DNA of 24,598 nt from an uncultured Colwellia sp. GTDB taxonomy: Bacteria; Pseudomonadota; Gammaproteobacteria; Enterobacterales; Alteromonadaceae. The stretch's first letter is position 1; each line of letters starts with the position of its first letter. Positions 17,743 through 24,598 of this stretch are shown piece after piece. The stretch lies in contig CAJWBY010000058.1 of NCBI GenBank assembly GCA_913020705.1, forward strand, positions 1 to 24,598. The letters run 5' to 3'. The notes beneath the pieces are model-generated. The model saw only the letters and a list, made by a program, of their open reading frames with translations. It was not told the origin of the DNA and ran no database searches. The position numbers and the translations under genes are program-made.

Positions 17743-17784
17743 TTTTGACAGTGGCAACTCTTTGCCAATACTGATTTGTCAAAA
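17743..17784. promoter_or_regulatory. Nested inverted repeat, possible activator-binding site
   Basis: Outer arms TTTTGACA (17743-17750) and TGTCAAAA (17777-17784) enclose an inner hairpin GGCAA-CTCT-TTGCC (17753-17766). It lies about 100-145 bases upstream of the expected start of the sigma-54 transcript, where enhancer-binding proteins bind. No activator can be named. Confidence 0.4.
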
Positions 17785-17859
17785 AACCACTCCCATTTGT
17801 ATCAATATAGTTTTTCTTTAATATCAACACACTAAAAACATTCGTTTCCACATATGCAT

Positions 17860-17876
17860 TTGGTACAAAAATTGCT
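17860..17876 (+). promoter_or_regulatory. Sigma-54 (RpoN) promoter of the diguanylate cyclase gene
   Basis: TTGGTACAAAAATTGCT matches the sigma-54 consensus TGGCAC-N5-TTGCW, with GG (17862-17863) and GC (17874-17875) separated by exactly ten bases. Only the C-to-T change in TGGTAC departs from the best form. Transcription would begin near 17887, leaving a short leader that includes AGGTGA before the ATG at 17911. Confidence 0.75.
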
Positions 17877-17910
17877 TATTATTTACTGAATAAAATAATC
17901 AGGTGATGAT

Positions 17911-18801
17911 ATGCAAACATTAAACTTAGTAGATAATCAGGCTTTCGAATTTAACGCTTTTAAAGTATTCGACACCCCTAATCATGAAAACACTAATAGA
18001 AAACTAGCTTTAATGGAACAGCTTCAAACCTCATTAGAGCTTGACCGCTTACTTAATATTTTTGCAATGGAAGCTGCTAAATATGTAGATTTTTCAGGAT
18101 TATGCTTTAAAAAAGGTAATATTACTGCAGCAATAAGAGGCAGTAGAACAGGTAGAAATGAACGCTCTTTTGAATTAAAATTAAATCAAAAATTTGTAGG
18201 CATTTTAACTTACGCAATTAACTCTCCTATAAGCATCACTAACTATAAAATACTTAACGAATTACATCAGTATTTAATTCACCCTTTAAATAACGCCTTA
18301 AATTATCAAGAGGCGATGCAATTAGCGATGCAAGACGGTTTAACGTCTTTGAATAATCGTCGTAGTTTTGATGAACAATTAAAACGTGCAATGCATCATG
18401 CCAATCGTCAACGTAGTAAAGTCGGCTTAATCGTTTGTGATCTTGATAAGTTCAAAGTAATTAACGATACCTATGGCCACAATATTGGTGATGAAGTATT
18501 AATACATTTTGCTCAAGCACTTAAAGAAAGCGTTCGTGATTCTGATAGTTTATTCCGCTTTGGTGGGGACGAGTTTTCAATTATCGTAGAGAATGCCACC
18601 ATTGATTCATTAATAGTCATTGAACAACGAATATATATCGCAATGGCGTCTGATGCTTTATTGTCAAACTATAAGATGAGTTGTAGTTTAGGCCATACAA
18701 TGATGAACGGTATGGATACCCAAGCGAGCTTTTTTGAACGTGCTGACAAAGCACTTTATCAGAATAAAATGTTTAAAGGTCGTAAGCTGAGTTTAGTTTA
18801 A
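17911..18801 (+). CDS. GGDEF-domain diguanylate cyclase
   Basis: 296-residue enzyme expected to make cyclic di-GMP from two GTP. The C-terminal GGDEF domain (about 140-296) is complete: DGLTSLNNRRSF, the metal-binding D in VCDLDKFKVINDTYGH, and an intact GGDEF at 218-222. The inhibitory I-site is also present, R209 and D212 (RDSD) exactly five residues before GGDEF, so product feedback is likely. The N-terminal 135 residues have no membrane helix or recognisable sensor domain; they may be a small GAF-like or family-specific domain. AGGTGA lies seven bases before the ATG. The sigma-54 promoter suggests control by flagellar, nitrogen or stress signals. The riboswitch-controlled gene 4 kb upstream is a possible responder. 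Confidence 0.92.
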   Translation: MQTLNLVDNQAFEFNAFKVFDTPNHENTNRKLALMEQLQTSLELDRLLNIFAMEAAKYVDFSGLCFKKGNITAAIRGSRTGRNERSFELKLNQKFVGILTYAINSPISITNYKILNELHQYLIHPLNNALNYQEAMQLAMQDGLTSLNNRRSFDEQLKRAMHHANRQRSKVGLIVCDLDKFKVINDTYGHNIGDEVLIHFAQALKESVRDSDSLFRFGGDEFSIIVENATIDSLIVIEQRIYIAMASDALLSNYKMSCSLGHTMMNGMDTQASFFERADKALYQNKMFKGRKLSLV

Positions 18802-18816
18802 GCAGATAAAGAAGAT

Positions 18817-19470
18817 TTAATCTAGTTTTTCATCTTCTTCGAAATAGCGTAACGCTAGTCTTTGTTGCTCTGGTGTACTGCCTAGAAGTAAGCGGCAAAA
18901 TTTTACCGCTTTGCCGAATTTGTCAAAACCTACAATAGAAAGTGCTTTTTTAAATGCCCACGATGATAAATCATAGGTTTCAATAAAGTGATCAATCGCA
19001 ATATCCACGTTTGGATATGTTACACCATCAAATATAAACTCAGTGCCAATAAAATCGACATCTAATTCTACACCTTCAAGTGATAAATCCCATCCTTGGT
19101 AATTCACTCGTTGCTTGGCTATTTCATACATAAGCCACGCACTTTTTTGAAAGCCAACAAAATTTCCTGTCTCAAACTCACTATTAGCTAACTCTTCTTT
19201 TGTCCAGTTAATGCCAATGGCTAAATCTTTCTGATATGTTTGAGTTAGAAACCGCTTTACATTGCTTCCAACAGCCCAAATAGAATGTTGTTCTGATTTT
19301 CTTGCTAAAGTAGTACATTCTCGGCAACTGGGCACAGATAAAGGCGGATGAGAGCAATCAAAAACGATAAAATATTGATGCGGAAAGCTAAACGTTAATT
19401 CTGAAGGCTCGCCACAAAACCAACATTCGTGGCGATTTTCAAATGGTATATCAACTAAGGTATGTGCCAT
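18817..19470 (-). CDS. Conserved-looking hypothetical protein with zinc-ribbon-like N-terminus
   Basis: 217 residues, no signal peptide or membrane helix. The first 55 residues hold two CxxC knuckles, C16-C19 (CWFC) and C49-C52 (CREC), with C39 and H41 between them; this would bind one zinc. The rest is acidic and mixed alpha/beta, with a C-terminal helical part rich in aromatic residues (YDLSSWAFKKAL...) and an EEDEKLD end. I do not recognise a family. Its ATG is 20 bases after the stop of rhlE in the same direction, so it is probably co-transcribed with the helicase; a role with RNA is possible but unproved. No clear ribosome site. Confidence 0.75.
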   Translation of the reverse strand: MAHTLVDIPFENRHECWFCGEPSELTFSFPHQYFIVFDCSHPPLSVPSCRECTTLARKSEQHSIWAVGSNVKRFLTQTYQKDLAIGINWTKEELANSEFETGNFVGFQKSAWLMYEIAKQRVNYQGWDLSLEGVELDVDFIGTEFIFDGVTYPNVDIAIDHFIETYDLSSWAFKKALSIVGFDKFGKAVKFCRLLLGSTPEQQRLALRYFEEDEKLD

Positions 19471-19490
19471 AAGACTATATCAGCTAAGAA

Positions 19491-20810
19491 TTATCTACGC
19501 TTTCCTGTAGACGCTGGCTTTGCTTTTTTAGCAACTTTTGCACGTCGTATAGATGAAGGTTTATTTTCCTCTTTTTTACGCGCAATTAATTGGTTTTTCT
19601 CTTGCGTAGCTTTGTAACGACTTTTCTTTAATGGTTTATCTTCTTTTTCTGCGTATTGTGCTGGCAGTGCCCTGTCGAGCTCATAACCAGGAACAATTGT
19701 TCGCTCAAAAGTACGACCGATTAATGCTTCTATGTTTTCTAGAAACTGTTCGTCTTTAGGGCTAACCAATGAAATGGCAGTACCTGACTTTCCAGCACGA
19801 CCTGTACGGCCAATTCTGTGCACATAATCTTCAGCAAGGTAAGGCAAGTGAAAGTTAACTACATAAGGTAAGTCAGGAATATCTAATCCACGTGCAGCAA
19901 CATCAGTTGCTACTAGCACCCGAACTTTTCCTTCAGTGAATTGTTCTAATGCTTTGTTTCTCGCTCCTTGAGTTTTGTCACCGTGGCACAAGGCTGACTT
20001 TATGCCGTCAAGCTTTAGTTCTTTCGCTAGTATGTTAGCACTTTCTTTAGTTCCAGCAAAAACAAGTACTTGTTTCCAGTTGTTCACGCCAATAAGTTCT
20101 GATAGCAATTCACACTTACGTGTTTCTGAAACCCAATATACAGACTGCTTAACTTTACCAGATGTCGAATTTTGACGAGAAACTTCTAACGTTTTTGGTG
20201 TGTTTAAAACTTGTTTAGCAAGTGTTTTAACTTTGTTTGAAAATGTTGCAGAGAACATTAACGTTTGATGCTTTTGCTTAATCACACTGATTAGTTGCTG
20301 AATGTCATTTAAGAACCCCATGTCTAACATGCGGTCAGCTTCATCTAAAACAAGGAATTTAACCTGCGATAAATCAACAGTTCTAGTCACTAAGTGCTCA
20401 AGTAAACGTCCTGGAGTAGCAACAAGTACATCTACGCCTTGTTTTAACATTTTAGTTTGTGGCGGCATATTTACGCCACCATAAACGGCACCACAGCTAA
20501 GCGGTAAAAATTCACAATAGGCTTCTACATTAAGAGCGACTTGCTTAGCTAGCTCTCGCGTTGGCGTCAAAATAAGTGCACGGATTGTTTTAGATGAATT
20601 ATTATTTGTTGGGATTTTAGCTAAGGCATCTAATATAGGTAAGCTAAATGCAGCTGTTTTACCCGTACCTGTTTGCGCACTCGCTAATAGATCAACCCCA
20701 GAACGAATAAGTGGTATAGCTTGCTGCTGAACAGGCGTCAACGTTTTATAACCGCAGGCTTTTACTGCCTTTAATAGTTCAGCCGACAACCCTATTGCAT
20801 CAACACTCAT
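19491..20810 (-). CDS. rhlE: DEAD-box ATP-dependent RNA helicase, RhlE type
   Basis: 439-residue RNA helicase with all core motifs: Q-motif GYKTLTPVQQQAIP, Walker A AQTGTGKT (45-52), PTRELA, GG, TPGRL, DEAD (156-159), SAT (187-189), VATDVAARGLDIPD and HRIGRTGR. The second half (KQVLVFAGTKESANILAKEL, HGDKTQGARNKALEQF) follows E. coli RhlE closely rather than SrmB, DbpA or CsdA. The last 50 residues are a lysine/arginine-rich tail that likely holds RNA non-specifically. Role: ribosome assembly and RNA remodelling, often important in the cold. AGTGGTGAT lies just before the ATG. The zinc-ribbon-like gene follows it. Confidence 0.92.
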   Translation of the reverse strand: MSVDAIGLSAELLKAVKACGYKTLTPVQQQAIPLIRSGVDLLASAQTGTGKTAAFSLPILDALAKIPTNNNSSKTIRALILTPTRELAKQVALNVEAYCEFLPLSCGAVYGGVNMPPQTKMLKQGVDVLVATPGRLLEHLVTRTVDLSQVKFLVLDEADRMLDMGFLNDIQQLISVIKQKHQTLMFSATFSNKVKTLAKQVLNTPKTLEVSRQNSTSGKVKQSVYWVSETRKCELLSELIGVNNWKQVLVFAGTKESANILAKELKLDGIKSALCHGDKTQGARNKALEQFTEGKVRVLVATDVAARGLDIPDLPYVVNFHLPYLAEDYVHRIGRTGRAGKSGTAISLVSPKDEQFLENIEALIGRTFERTIVPGYELDRALPAQYAEKEDKPLKKSRYKATQEKNQLIARKKEENKPSSIRRAKVAKKAKPASTGKRR

Positions 20811-20889
20811 ATATCACCACTTATTATCAAAAAACGAAACAAAAATTTAAGGCGCGCATTCTAGCACAACATAGAGCGATCTCATCAGA

Positions 20890-22293
20890 CTATTTTTGCC
20901 AGATGCCTTTCGTTAAATTAAAACGGCTATGCTCACTTGCACTCGGGGCATATGTCGGTAGTTTACCGCTATTATGTTGTTGATGATAATCTTGAGTAAT
21001 ACTAACAACCACTTTCGATAATAGTAATAAAGCAGTAACATTGACTACCGTCATAAGACCTGTCGATAAATCAGCTAATGCAATCACTTGCGGTAAACTA
21101 GCAACAGAACCAAAGATTAACATCGCTAAAAAGCCACAACGTAAGAACCAATGTCCAAGTCGGTTATCCATATTCAAATATTTCAAATTATTTTCTGCGT
21201 AAGCAAAATTAGCAACAATTGAAGTAAAACCAAACAGTAAAATGGCAATAGTAATAAAGTCGCTACCCCATGCCCCCACTTGATAAGATAACGCTTGCTG
21301 AGTTAATTGAATTCCTTGTGCATCACTCCCTGTTTCTTTAAATAATAAAATAAGAAAAGCGGTACAAGAACAAATAACAATCGTATCAAAGAACACGGCA
21401 AGCATTTGTATATAACCTTGAGACACTGGATGAGGCGGATGAGGTGAAGCTGCTGCAGCTGCATTAGGCGAACTTCCCATTCCTGCTTCATTAGAATAAA
21501 GGCCACGTTTTATGCCTTGCACAATAGCAGCACCAACTAAACCTCCACCTGCTTCTTTTAATCCGAAGGCAGAGGCAAATATGTCACTGATGATTGCCGG
21601 TATTTTTTCAATATTTAAAAAGATTACAGCTAGGCAAACCAATAAATAAGCCAGTCCCATAAAGGGCACAGTTATTTCAGCAAAGCGTGCAATGTTTTTC
21701 AAACCACCAAAAACAATCAAAGCAGTTCCTATTGTTATAGCAATGCCAGTATACAAAGGATTGATACCAAAAGATCCGTCAAAAGCGCTGGTAATAGAAT
21801 TGGCTTGTACTGAACTGAATACAAAACCATAGCCAAAAAATAAACAAAGTGAAAAAGTAACTGCCAGCTTTTTGTTGTTCAAGCCTTTACTCATATAGTA
21901 AGCAGGACCGCCACGAAAGTTTCCGCTGGCGTCTTTCTCTTTATAAAGTTGTCCTAATGCACTTTCGGCAAAAGCTGTCGCCATACCAACTAAAGCAATA
22001 AGCCACATCCAAAAAACAGCCCCTTCGCCACCTAAGGTAATTGCAACAGCAACCCCCATTAAATTACCGGTGCCAACACGAGCAGCAAGTGAAGTACATA
22101 ATGCTTGAAAGGAAGAGATACCTTGGCTGTCAGTTTTTCGGCTCAACTTAAGCAAAGTGAACATATGGGTAAAACGGGTTATTTGTATGCCTTTTAATCG
22201 CCAAGTAAACCAAACACCACAACCGGTGAGCAAATAGATAAGCACGCTTCCCCAAAGATAACCATTAATCGTTCCTATCCATTGTTCTATCAA
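20890..22293 (-). CDS. Sodium/alanine (glycine) symporter, AGCS family
   Basis: 467-residue inner-membrane amino-acid:cation symporter with about ten hydrophobic helices. Family signatures are SLAARVGTGNLMGVAVAITLG (68-88) with GGEGAVFWMW, and GIKRGLYSNEAGMGSSPNAAAA in the middle. The most likely substrate is alanine or glycine with Na+, fitting a marine organism. The start is a TTG at 22291-22293 (preceded by GAGAAAATAC); no ATG lies at the usual N-terminus, and the peptide begins where the family does. I looked for a glycine riboswitch in the leader and saw none. It lies upstream of rhlE in the same direction with an 80-base gap. Confidence 0.9.
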   Translation of the reverse strand: MIEQWIGTINGYLWGSVLIYLLTGCGVWFTWRLKGIQITRFTHMFTLLKLSRKTDSQGISSFQALCTSLAARVGTGNLMGVAVAITLGGEGAVFWMWLIALVGMATAFAESALGQLYKEKDASGNFRGGPAYYMSKGLNNKKLAVTFSLCLFFGYGFVFSSVQANSITSAFDGSFGINPLYTGIAITIGTALIVFGGLKNIARFAEITVPFMGLAYLLVCLAVIFLNIEKIPAIISDIFASAFGLKEAGGGLVGAAIVQGIKRGLYSNEAGMGSSPNAAAAASPHPPHPVSQGYIQMLAVFFDTIVICSCTAFLILLFKETGSDAQGIQLTQQALSYQVGAWGSDFITIAILLFGFTSIVANFAYAENNLKYLNMDNRLGHWFLRCGFLAMLIFGSVASLPQVIALADLSTGLMTVVNVTALLLLSKVVVSITQDYHQQHNSGKLPTYAPSASEHSRFNLTKGIWQK

Positions 22294-22377
22294 AGTATTT
22301 TCTCAGTTTTTTATTATTATTGTTAATTATCATAACAAACAAAACAATAAGAGCGTTAGGCTCGATTAGCCTTAAAC

Positions 22378-22406
22378 AAAAAAACCCGTACATGTTACGA
22401 GTTTTT
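22378..22406 (-). terminator. Terminator kept by a truncated minus-strand gene
   Basis: On the minus strand ACTCGTA-ACATG-TACGGGT forms a seven-pair stem (one G-T) followed by seven T residues. It lies 18 bases after the stop of the gene remnant at 22425 and upstream of the symporter gene. Confidence 0.7.
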
Positions 22407-22424
22407 AATTAAATAAAGGTTAAA

Positions 22425-22526
22425 TTATAGTGCTTTAAATATTTTTTCCACTGAGTCTTTTGCATGACCAAATAACATTTCCTGTGACCACTGAATAACA
22501 TTAGGTTTACCTATAATAAAAATTGA
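22425..22526 (-). pseudogene. C-terminal remnant of an unidentified gene, cut by an insertion sequence
   Basis: The minus-strand frame reads about 28 plausible residues from IIGKPNVIQW through WSQEMLFGHAKDSVEKIF to the stop at 22425-22427. Upstream it runs into AT-rich sequence and an in-frame TGA at 22527, just before the decayed insertion element begins. The composition is clearly protein-like and a terminator follows the stop, so this is most likely the tail of a gene that lost its front. I do not recognise the family, and no matching front part is visible right of the element. Confidence 0.55.
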
Positions 22527-22543
22527 TCACTTTGTGCACTTAG

Positions 22544-23519
22544 TTGACCATAGATACTGATTGTTCTTTAGGTCAAGAGCTAGCCAAAAGAAGACAATTT
22601 CGGATCGATTTTAATTACTGATTTTTTGATGGGTATAGCTATCTTAATTTCACCCACTATTGGTTTATTAGGTTTTTTAAAACTCGCAACTTTATAGATC
22701 AAATAAAAATAACAAAGTCGCTAGCACACCCAGTAACGGAAGTTCTTAGCTTCGAAACTGCAAGAAACAAGAATGGGTGGGTAAAAAGGTGATTTACCTT
22801 AAAGCTATTATGCCAAATCAAGGCTGTGGTAAAACTGCAGCTACTTTTAATCGTTTAAATTTTAATAAGGGATAATCCGTTAGTAAAACTTTTGTCTATG
22901 AAAAGCTTAAAGCAAATAAATATCAACTCGCTGTGGTAAAACGAGACATCAAAAATAAACCCCCTTATTCAATTCCTGTTAATCGAACTTGGGGAGTTGA
23001 TTTATCAACGGTCAATTTATCAACTAAGCAACAAGTTATTTTGGGGATTGTTGATCATGGATCTCGTCTAAATTTGAAGCTACTGCACCTGAAATCAAAA
23101 CATTCTGCAAATATTATGCTTGAACTGGTGAATGCTATCCGTCAATTTGGTTTTCCTAAGTTTATCAGAACAGGTAATGAATACTGTTTTGCATCTTCAT
23201 TCATGAAACTGGGCTTACAACTGTTAGGGATAAAGCATGAAAAATCGGATATTGCTGCCCTTGGCAAAATGGAAGAATAGAGCGCTTCTTTGGAACTATT
23301 AAGTCGAAGTTCAAACAAATTGATTGGTTAAATTTCTACCTTAACAATTTACAAATAGAGCTAAATATAATTCAAACTTGGTATAACCATTTAAGAACTC
23401 ACGCTAATCTAAATGATCAAACCCCTGCTGAAATTTTTACAAACAGTAAACCAAAAGGTAAAGGGAAATTTATCTCAGATTGGACTGGCGTACTATCAGG
23501 TTATTACTTTCCTGGTTGA
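22544..23519 (+). pseudogene. Degraded integrase-core (DDE) transposase
   Basis: Read across frames the product resembles a single-chain rve-type transposase. The N-terminal part (from about 22556) includes SLGQELAKRRQFRIDF. A middle part follows: EWVGKKVIYLKAIMPNQGC and NRLNFNKG, then SKTFVYEKLKANKYQL. The catalytic core starts at NRTWGVDLSTVNL with ILGIVDHGSRLNLKLL. The C-terminal part is IERFFGTIKSKF to YYFPG. Damage: in-frame TGA at 22619, frameshift near 22772-22787, TAA at 22873, and a one-base loss near 23275 giving a TAG at 23278. The second catalytic position reads RTGNE instead of RTDNE. The only long open piece, 22933-23280, is therefore not a working gene. Confidence 0.8.
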
Positions 23520-23572
23520 TCACAACAAGGTAATTGGCTTGAAACTAAATAGAAGTATTATCGTTCTAACTG

Positions 23573-23599
23573 GATGACAGCTTGTGGCATCTTTTTTTT
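23573..23599 (+). terminator. Probable terminator after the transposase remnant
   Basis: GATG-A-CA and TG-G-CATC form a stem with one A/G mismatch around GCTTG, directly followed by eight T residues. Confidence 0.5.
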
Positions 23600-23629
23600 G
23601 TAAAGGTGAAATAATCAACTACTTAATTT

Positions 23630-23664
23630 GACATAAACCTAAAAGTTAATTCTAGGTTTATGTC
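23630..23664. repeat. 12-bp perfect inverted repeat
   Basis: GACATAAACCTA (23630-23641) and TAGGTTTATGTC (23653-23664) are exact complements around an 11-base loop. The left arm overlaps the presumed right end of the insertion sequence. No T-run on either side, so it does not look like a terminator. Confidence 0.8.
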
Positions 23665-23671
23665 TAAAAAA

Positions 23672-23713
23672 TAAAATTAACGATCGAAACTTAAAAAATA
23701 ACCGTTAATTTTA
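23672..23713. repeat. 11-bp perfect inverted repeat
   Basis: TAAAATTAACG (23672-23682) and CGTTAATTTTA (23703-23713) pair exactly around a 20-base loop, eight bases after the previous inverted repeat. Confidence 0.75.
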
Positions 23714-23878
23714 CTCAAGTTAATTGTCTGAACGGTGCGAATAGGACATTTAAGATTTTTCGGTAAATATTTGGTTTTCGACCAAATCAACTATGCCCCT
23801 TCAAAGTAAGCAGTCCACTGAATAAATCTAGTTATGAATATTATCAAATATTGTTTTATGCTGAATATTACAATATTT

Positions 23879-24598
23879 TTATTTTAAAGCTTTATCAACG
23901 GAATACCATATTTTGTCAGTAAACCGAGTTAATAGTCGCCGAGGTTGGGTGATGATTTTTCCATTACCTTTCAAGTAAGGTATACCTGTAAAAACTTTTC
24001 CATGGCTAGACTTCATGTTTTTGGGGATATCTAGCTTAACCAAATATCCATCTTCTGATGGGATCATGTTGATAGAATTTACTTTAGCTTCAATTGTTCC
24101 AAATTCCGCGGCAGAATAGTTTTCAAGTTCAATTTGTACAGTCTGACCTGATTTGATTTTTCCTACTCCCAACCCAGATACTTTCATCCAAGCTCCCATT
24201 CTTTGATCTTTTGGAATAATGCTAAGTAAAGTTGTGTTTTCAACGACCTGATTATTCTTTTTCCAATCTTGGCTAAACGAGACATCCCCCGATATCTTTG
24301 CAACAACCAAATGTTCCTTTTTCCACTCCTTTATTTTACTTATAAAAAGCAAACTCTTTTCAGTAATTTTTTGTTCAATTTTTGCAATATTTTCATCATG
24401 ATTAATTGTATTTTCAATAGAAATTTGTTGAAGTTCGCTCAACTCCAATTGATACAAATTAATGCTAATTTTGGCATCATTAAAGAGAGATTTTTGTTTA
24501 AGCCAATTTTGTTTTTCTTGAGAATAGTCAGTTTCAGAAACTAACTGCTTTTCAAATAGTTTTTTAGTTTTCTCATATTTTTTTTCGGCTATTAATAC
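23879..24598 (-). CDS. HlyD-family periplasmic adaptor of a peptide/bacteriocin-type exporter (N-terminal part missing)
   Basis: The frame stays open to the right edge, giving 239 visible residues; the true start lies outside the window. A long lysine/glutamate-rich coiled coil (from the edge to about 100 residues in) is the alpha-hairpin. It is followed by VVAKISGDVSFSQDW, the second half of the lipoyl domain, and a beta-barrel region (MGAWMKVSGLGVGKIKSGQTVQIEL, EFGTIEAKVNSI). The end, LLTRFTDKIW, matches adaptors that pair with peptidase-containing ABC transporters for bacteriocins or other small peptides, common also in Bacteroidetes. It would bridge an inner-membrane ABC exporter and a TolC-like channel. 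An internal TTG at 24457 is not the start because homologous coiled coil continues before it. The cargo is unknown. Confidence 0.82.
   Translation of the reverse strand, partial: VLIAEKKYEKTKKLFEKQLVSETDYSQEKQNWLKQKSLFNDAKISINLYQLELSELQQISIENTINHDENIAKIEQKITEKSLLFISKIKEWKKEHLVVAKISGDVSFSQDWKKNNQVVENTTLLSIIPKDQRMGAWMKVSGLGVGKIKSGQTVQIELENYSAAEFGTIEAKVNSINMIPSEDGYLVKLDIPKNMKSSHGKVFTGIPYLKGNGKIITQPRRLLTRFTDKIWYSVDKALK

Larger units (their letters stand above)
22533..23633 (+). mobile_element. Decayed insertion sequence
   Basis: A region of about 1.1 kb containing a broken transposase. Candidate ends are TGTGCACTTAGTTGA at the left and TGTCAAATTAAGTAGTTGA read inward from the right; they share TAGTTGA and TGT but are poorly matched, so the exact borders are unsure. 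No target duplication could be fixed by eye. It separates the gene remnant at 22425 from the HlyD gene and marks a junction between core and accessory DNA. Confidence 0.6.
23520..23878. other. Gene-free spacer between the insertion sequence and the HlyD gene
   Basis: About 360 AT-rich bases without a credible coding frame. It contains a possible terminator for the transposase, the right part of the element, two long inverted repeats listed separately, and a smaller hairpin ATTTGGT-TTTCG-ACCAAAT (23769-23787). No T-run follows the last hairpin. Confidence 0.6.

Noticed and set aside
22294..22420. Glycine riboswitch before the AGCS symporter
   Set aside because: Looked for because such leaders are common in this family, but no aptamer consensus is present; only small hairpins (for example GGCT-CGATT-AGCC near 22359).
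22933..23280. 115-residue open frame as an intact transposase gene
   Set aside because: It starts and ends inside a longer transposase homology region, is bounded by an upstream in-frame stop and a downstream frameshift, and reads RTGNE where the catalytic aspartate should be.
23265..23285. Programmed frameshift in the transposase
   Set aside because: The context (AAAATGGAAG) is not a clean slippery heptamer, other stops and shifts exist, and a catalytic residue is lost, so decay is the simpler reading.
1..24598. CRISPR array, tRNA, rRNA, or known phage-defence operon
   Set aside because: No direct-repeat array, no cloverleaf or ribosomal sequence, and no defence-type gene set was seen on either strand.

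Overview
The window looks like chromosomal DNA of an AT-rich marine gammaproteobacterium of the Alteromonadales, probably the Colwellia/Thalassotalea group. This rests on gene content (a LiuR-type leucine catabolic cluster, a CPA2 antiporter, an AGCS symporter, RhlE, and a c-di-GMP-I riboswitch in front of a small exported protein) and on codon style. No database search was possible.

Left part (1-3421). The first 79 bases are the start of a minus-strand isobutyryl-CoA mutase (IcmF-type) gene. It is divergent from an AraC-family regulator that may be preceded by a ten-codon upstream ORF overlapping its start. A convergent gene encodes an exported M14 zinc carboxypeptidase with a PKD domain and a C-terminal membrane anchor/sorting tail.

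Central part (3422-13612) is a complete leucine/isovalerate module. An acetyl-CoA acetyltransferase gene is divergent from liuR-liuA-liuB-liuC-liuD-liuE, and a two-subunit succinyl-CoA:3-ketoacid CoA-transferase (scoA, scoB) follows. Together they would carry isovaleryl-CoA through 3-methylcrotonyl-CoA, 3-methylglutaconyl-CoA and HMG-CoA to acetyl-CoA plus acetoacetate. CoA-transferase and thiolase would then give acetyl-CoA. Two copies of an identical palindrome (TTTACG-N4-CGTAAA) lie in the divergent intergenic region and are the likely LiuR operators.

c-di-GMP part (13613-18801). A c-di-GMP-I (GEMM-I) riboswitch precedes a small exported DUF3718-like protein. After a patatin-like phospholipase and a convergent KefB-type antiporter comes a GGDEF diguanylate cyclase with an intact I-site. 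It is preceded by a well-spaced sigma-54 promoter and an upstream nested inverted repeat. A c-di-GMP maker and a c-di-GMP sensor thus lie within 4 kb of each other.

Right part (18802-24598). The minus strand carries a zinc-ribbon-like protein of unknown function, the DEAD-box helicase RhlE and a sodium/alanine-type symporter. Beyond them is a scar: a truncated C-terminal gene remnant that kept its terminator, abutting a decayed insertion sequence whose transposase has stops, frameshifts and an Asp-to-Gly change at a catalytic position. A palindrome-rich spacer follows. The window then ends inside an HlyD-family periplasmic adaptor gene of the kind that serves peptide/bacteriocin ABC exporters, so an accessory export locus probably continues to the right. 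I see no tRNA, rRNA or CRISPR array.
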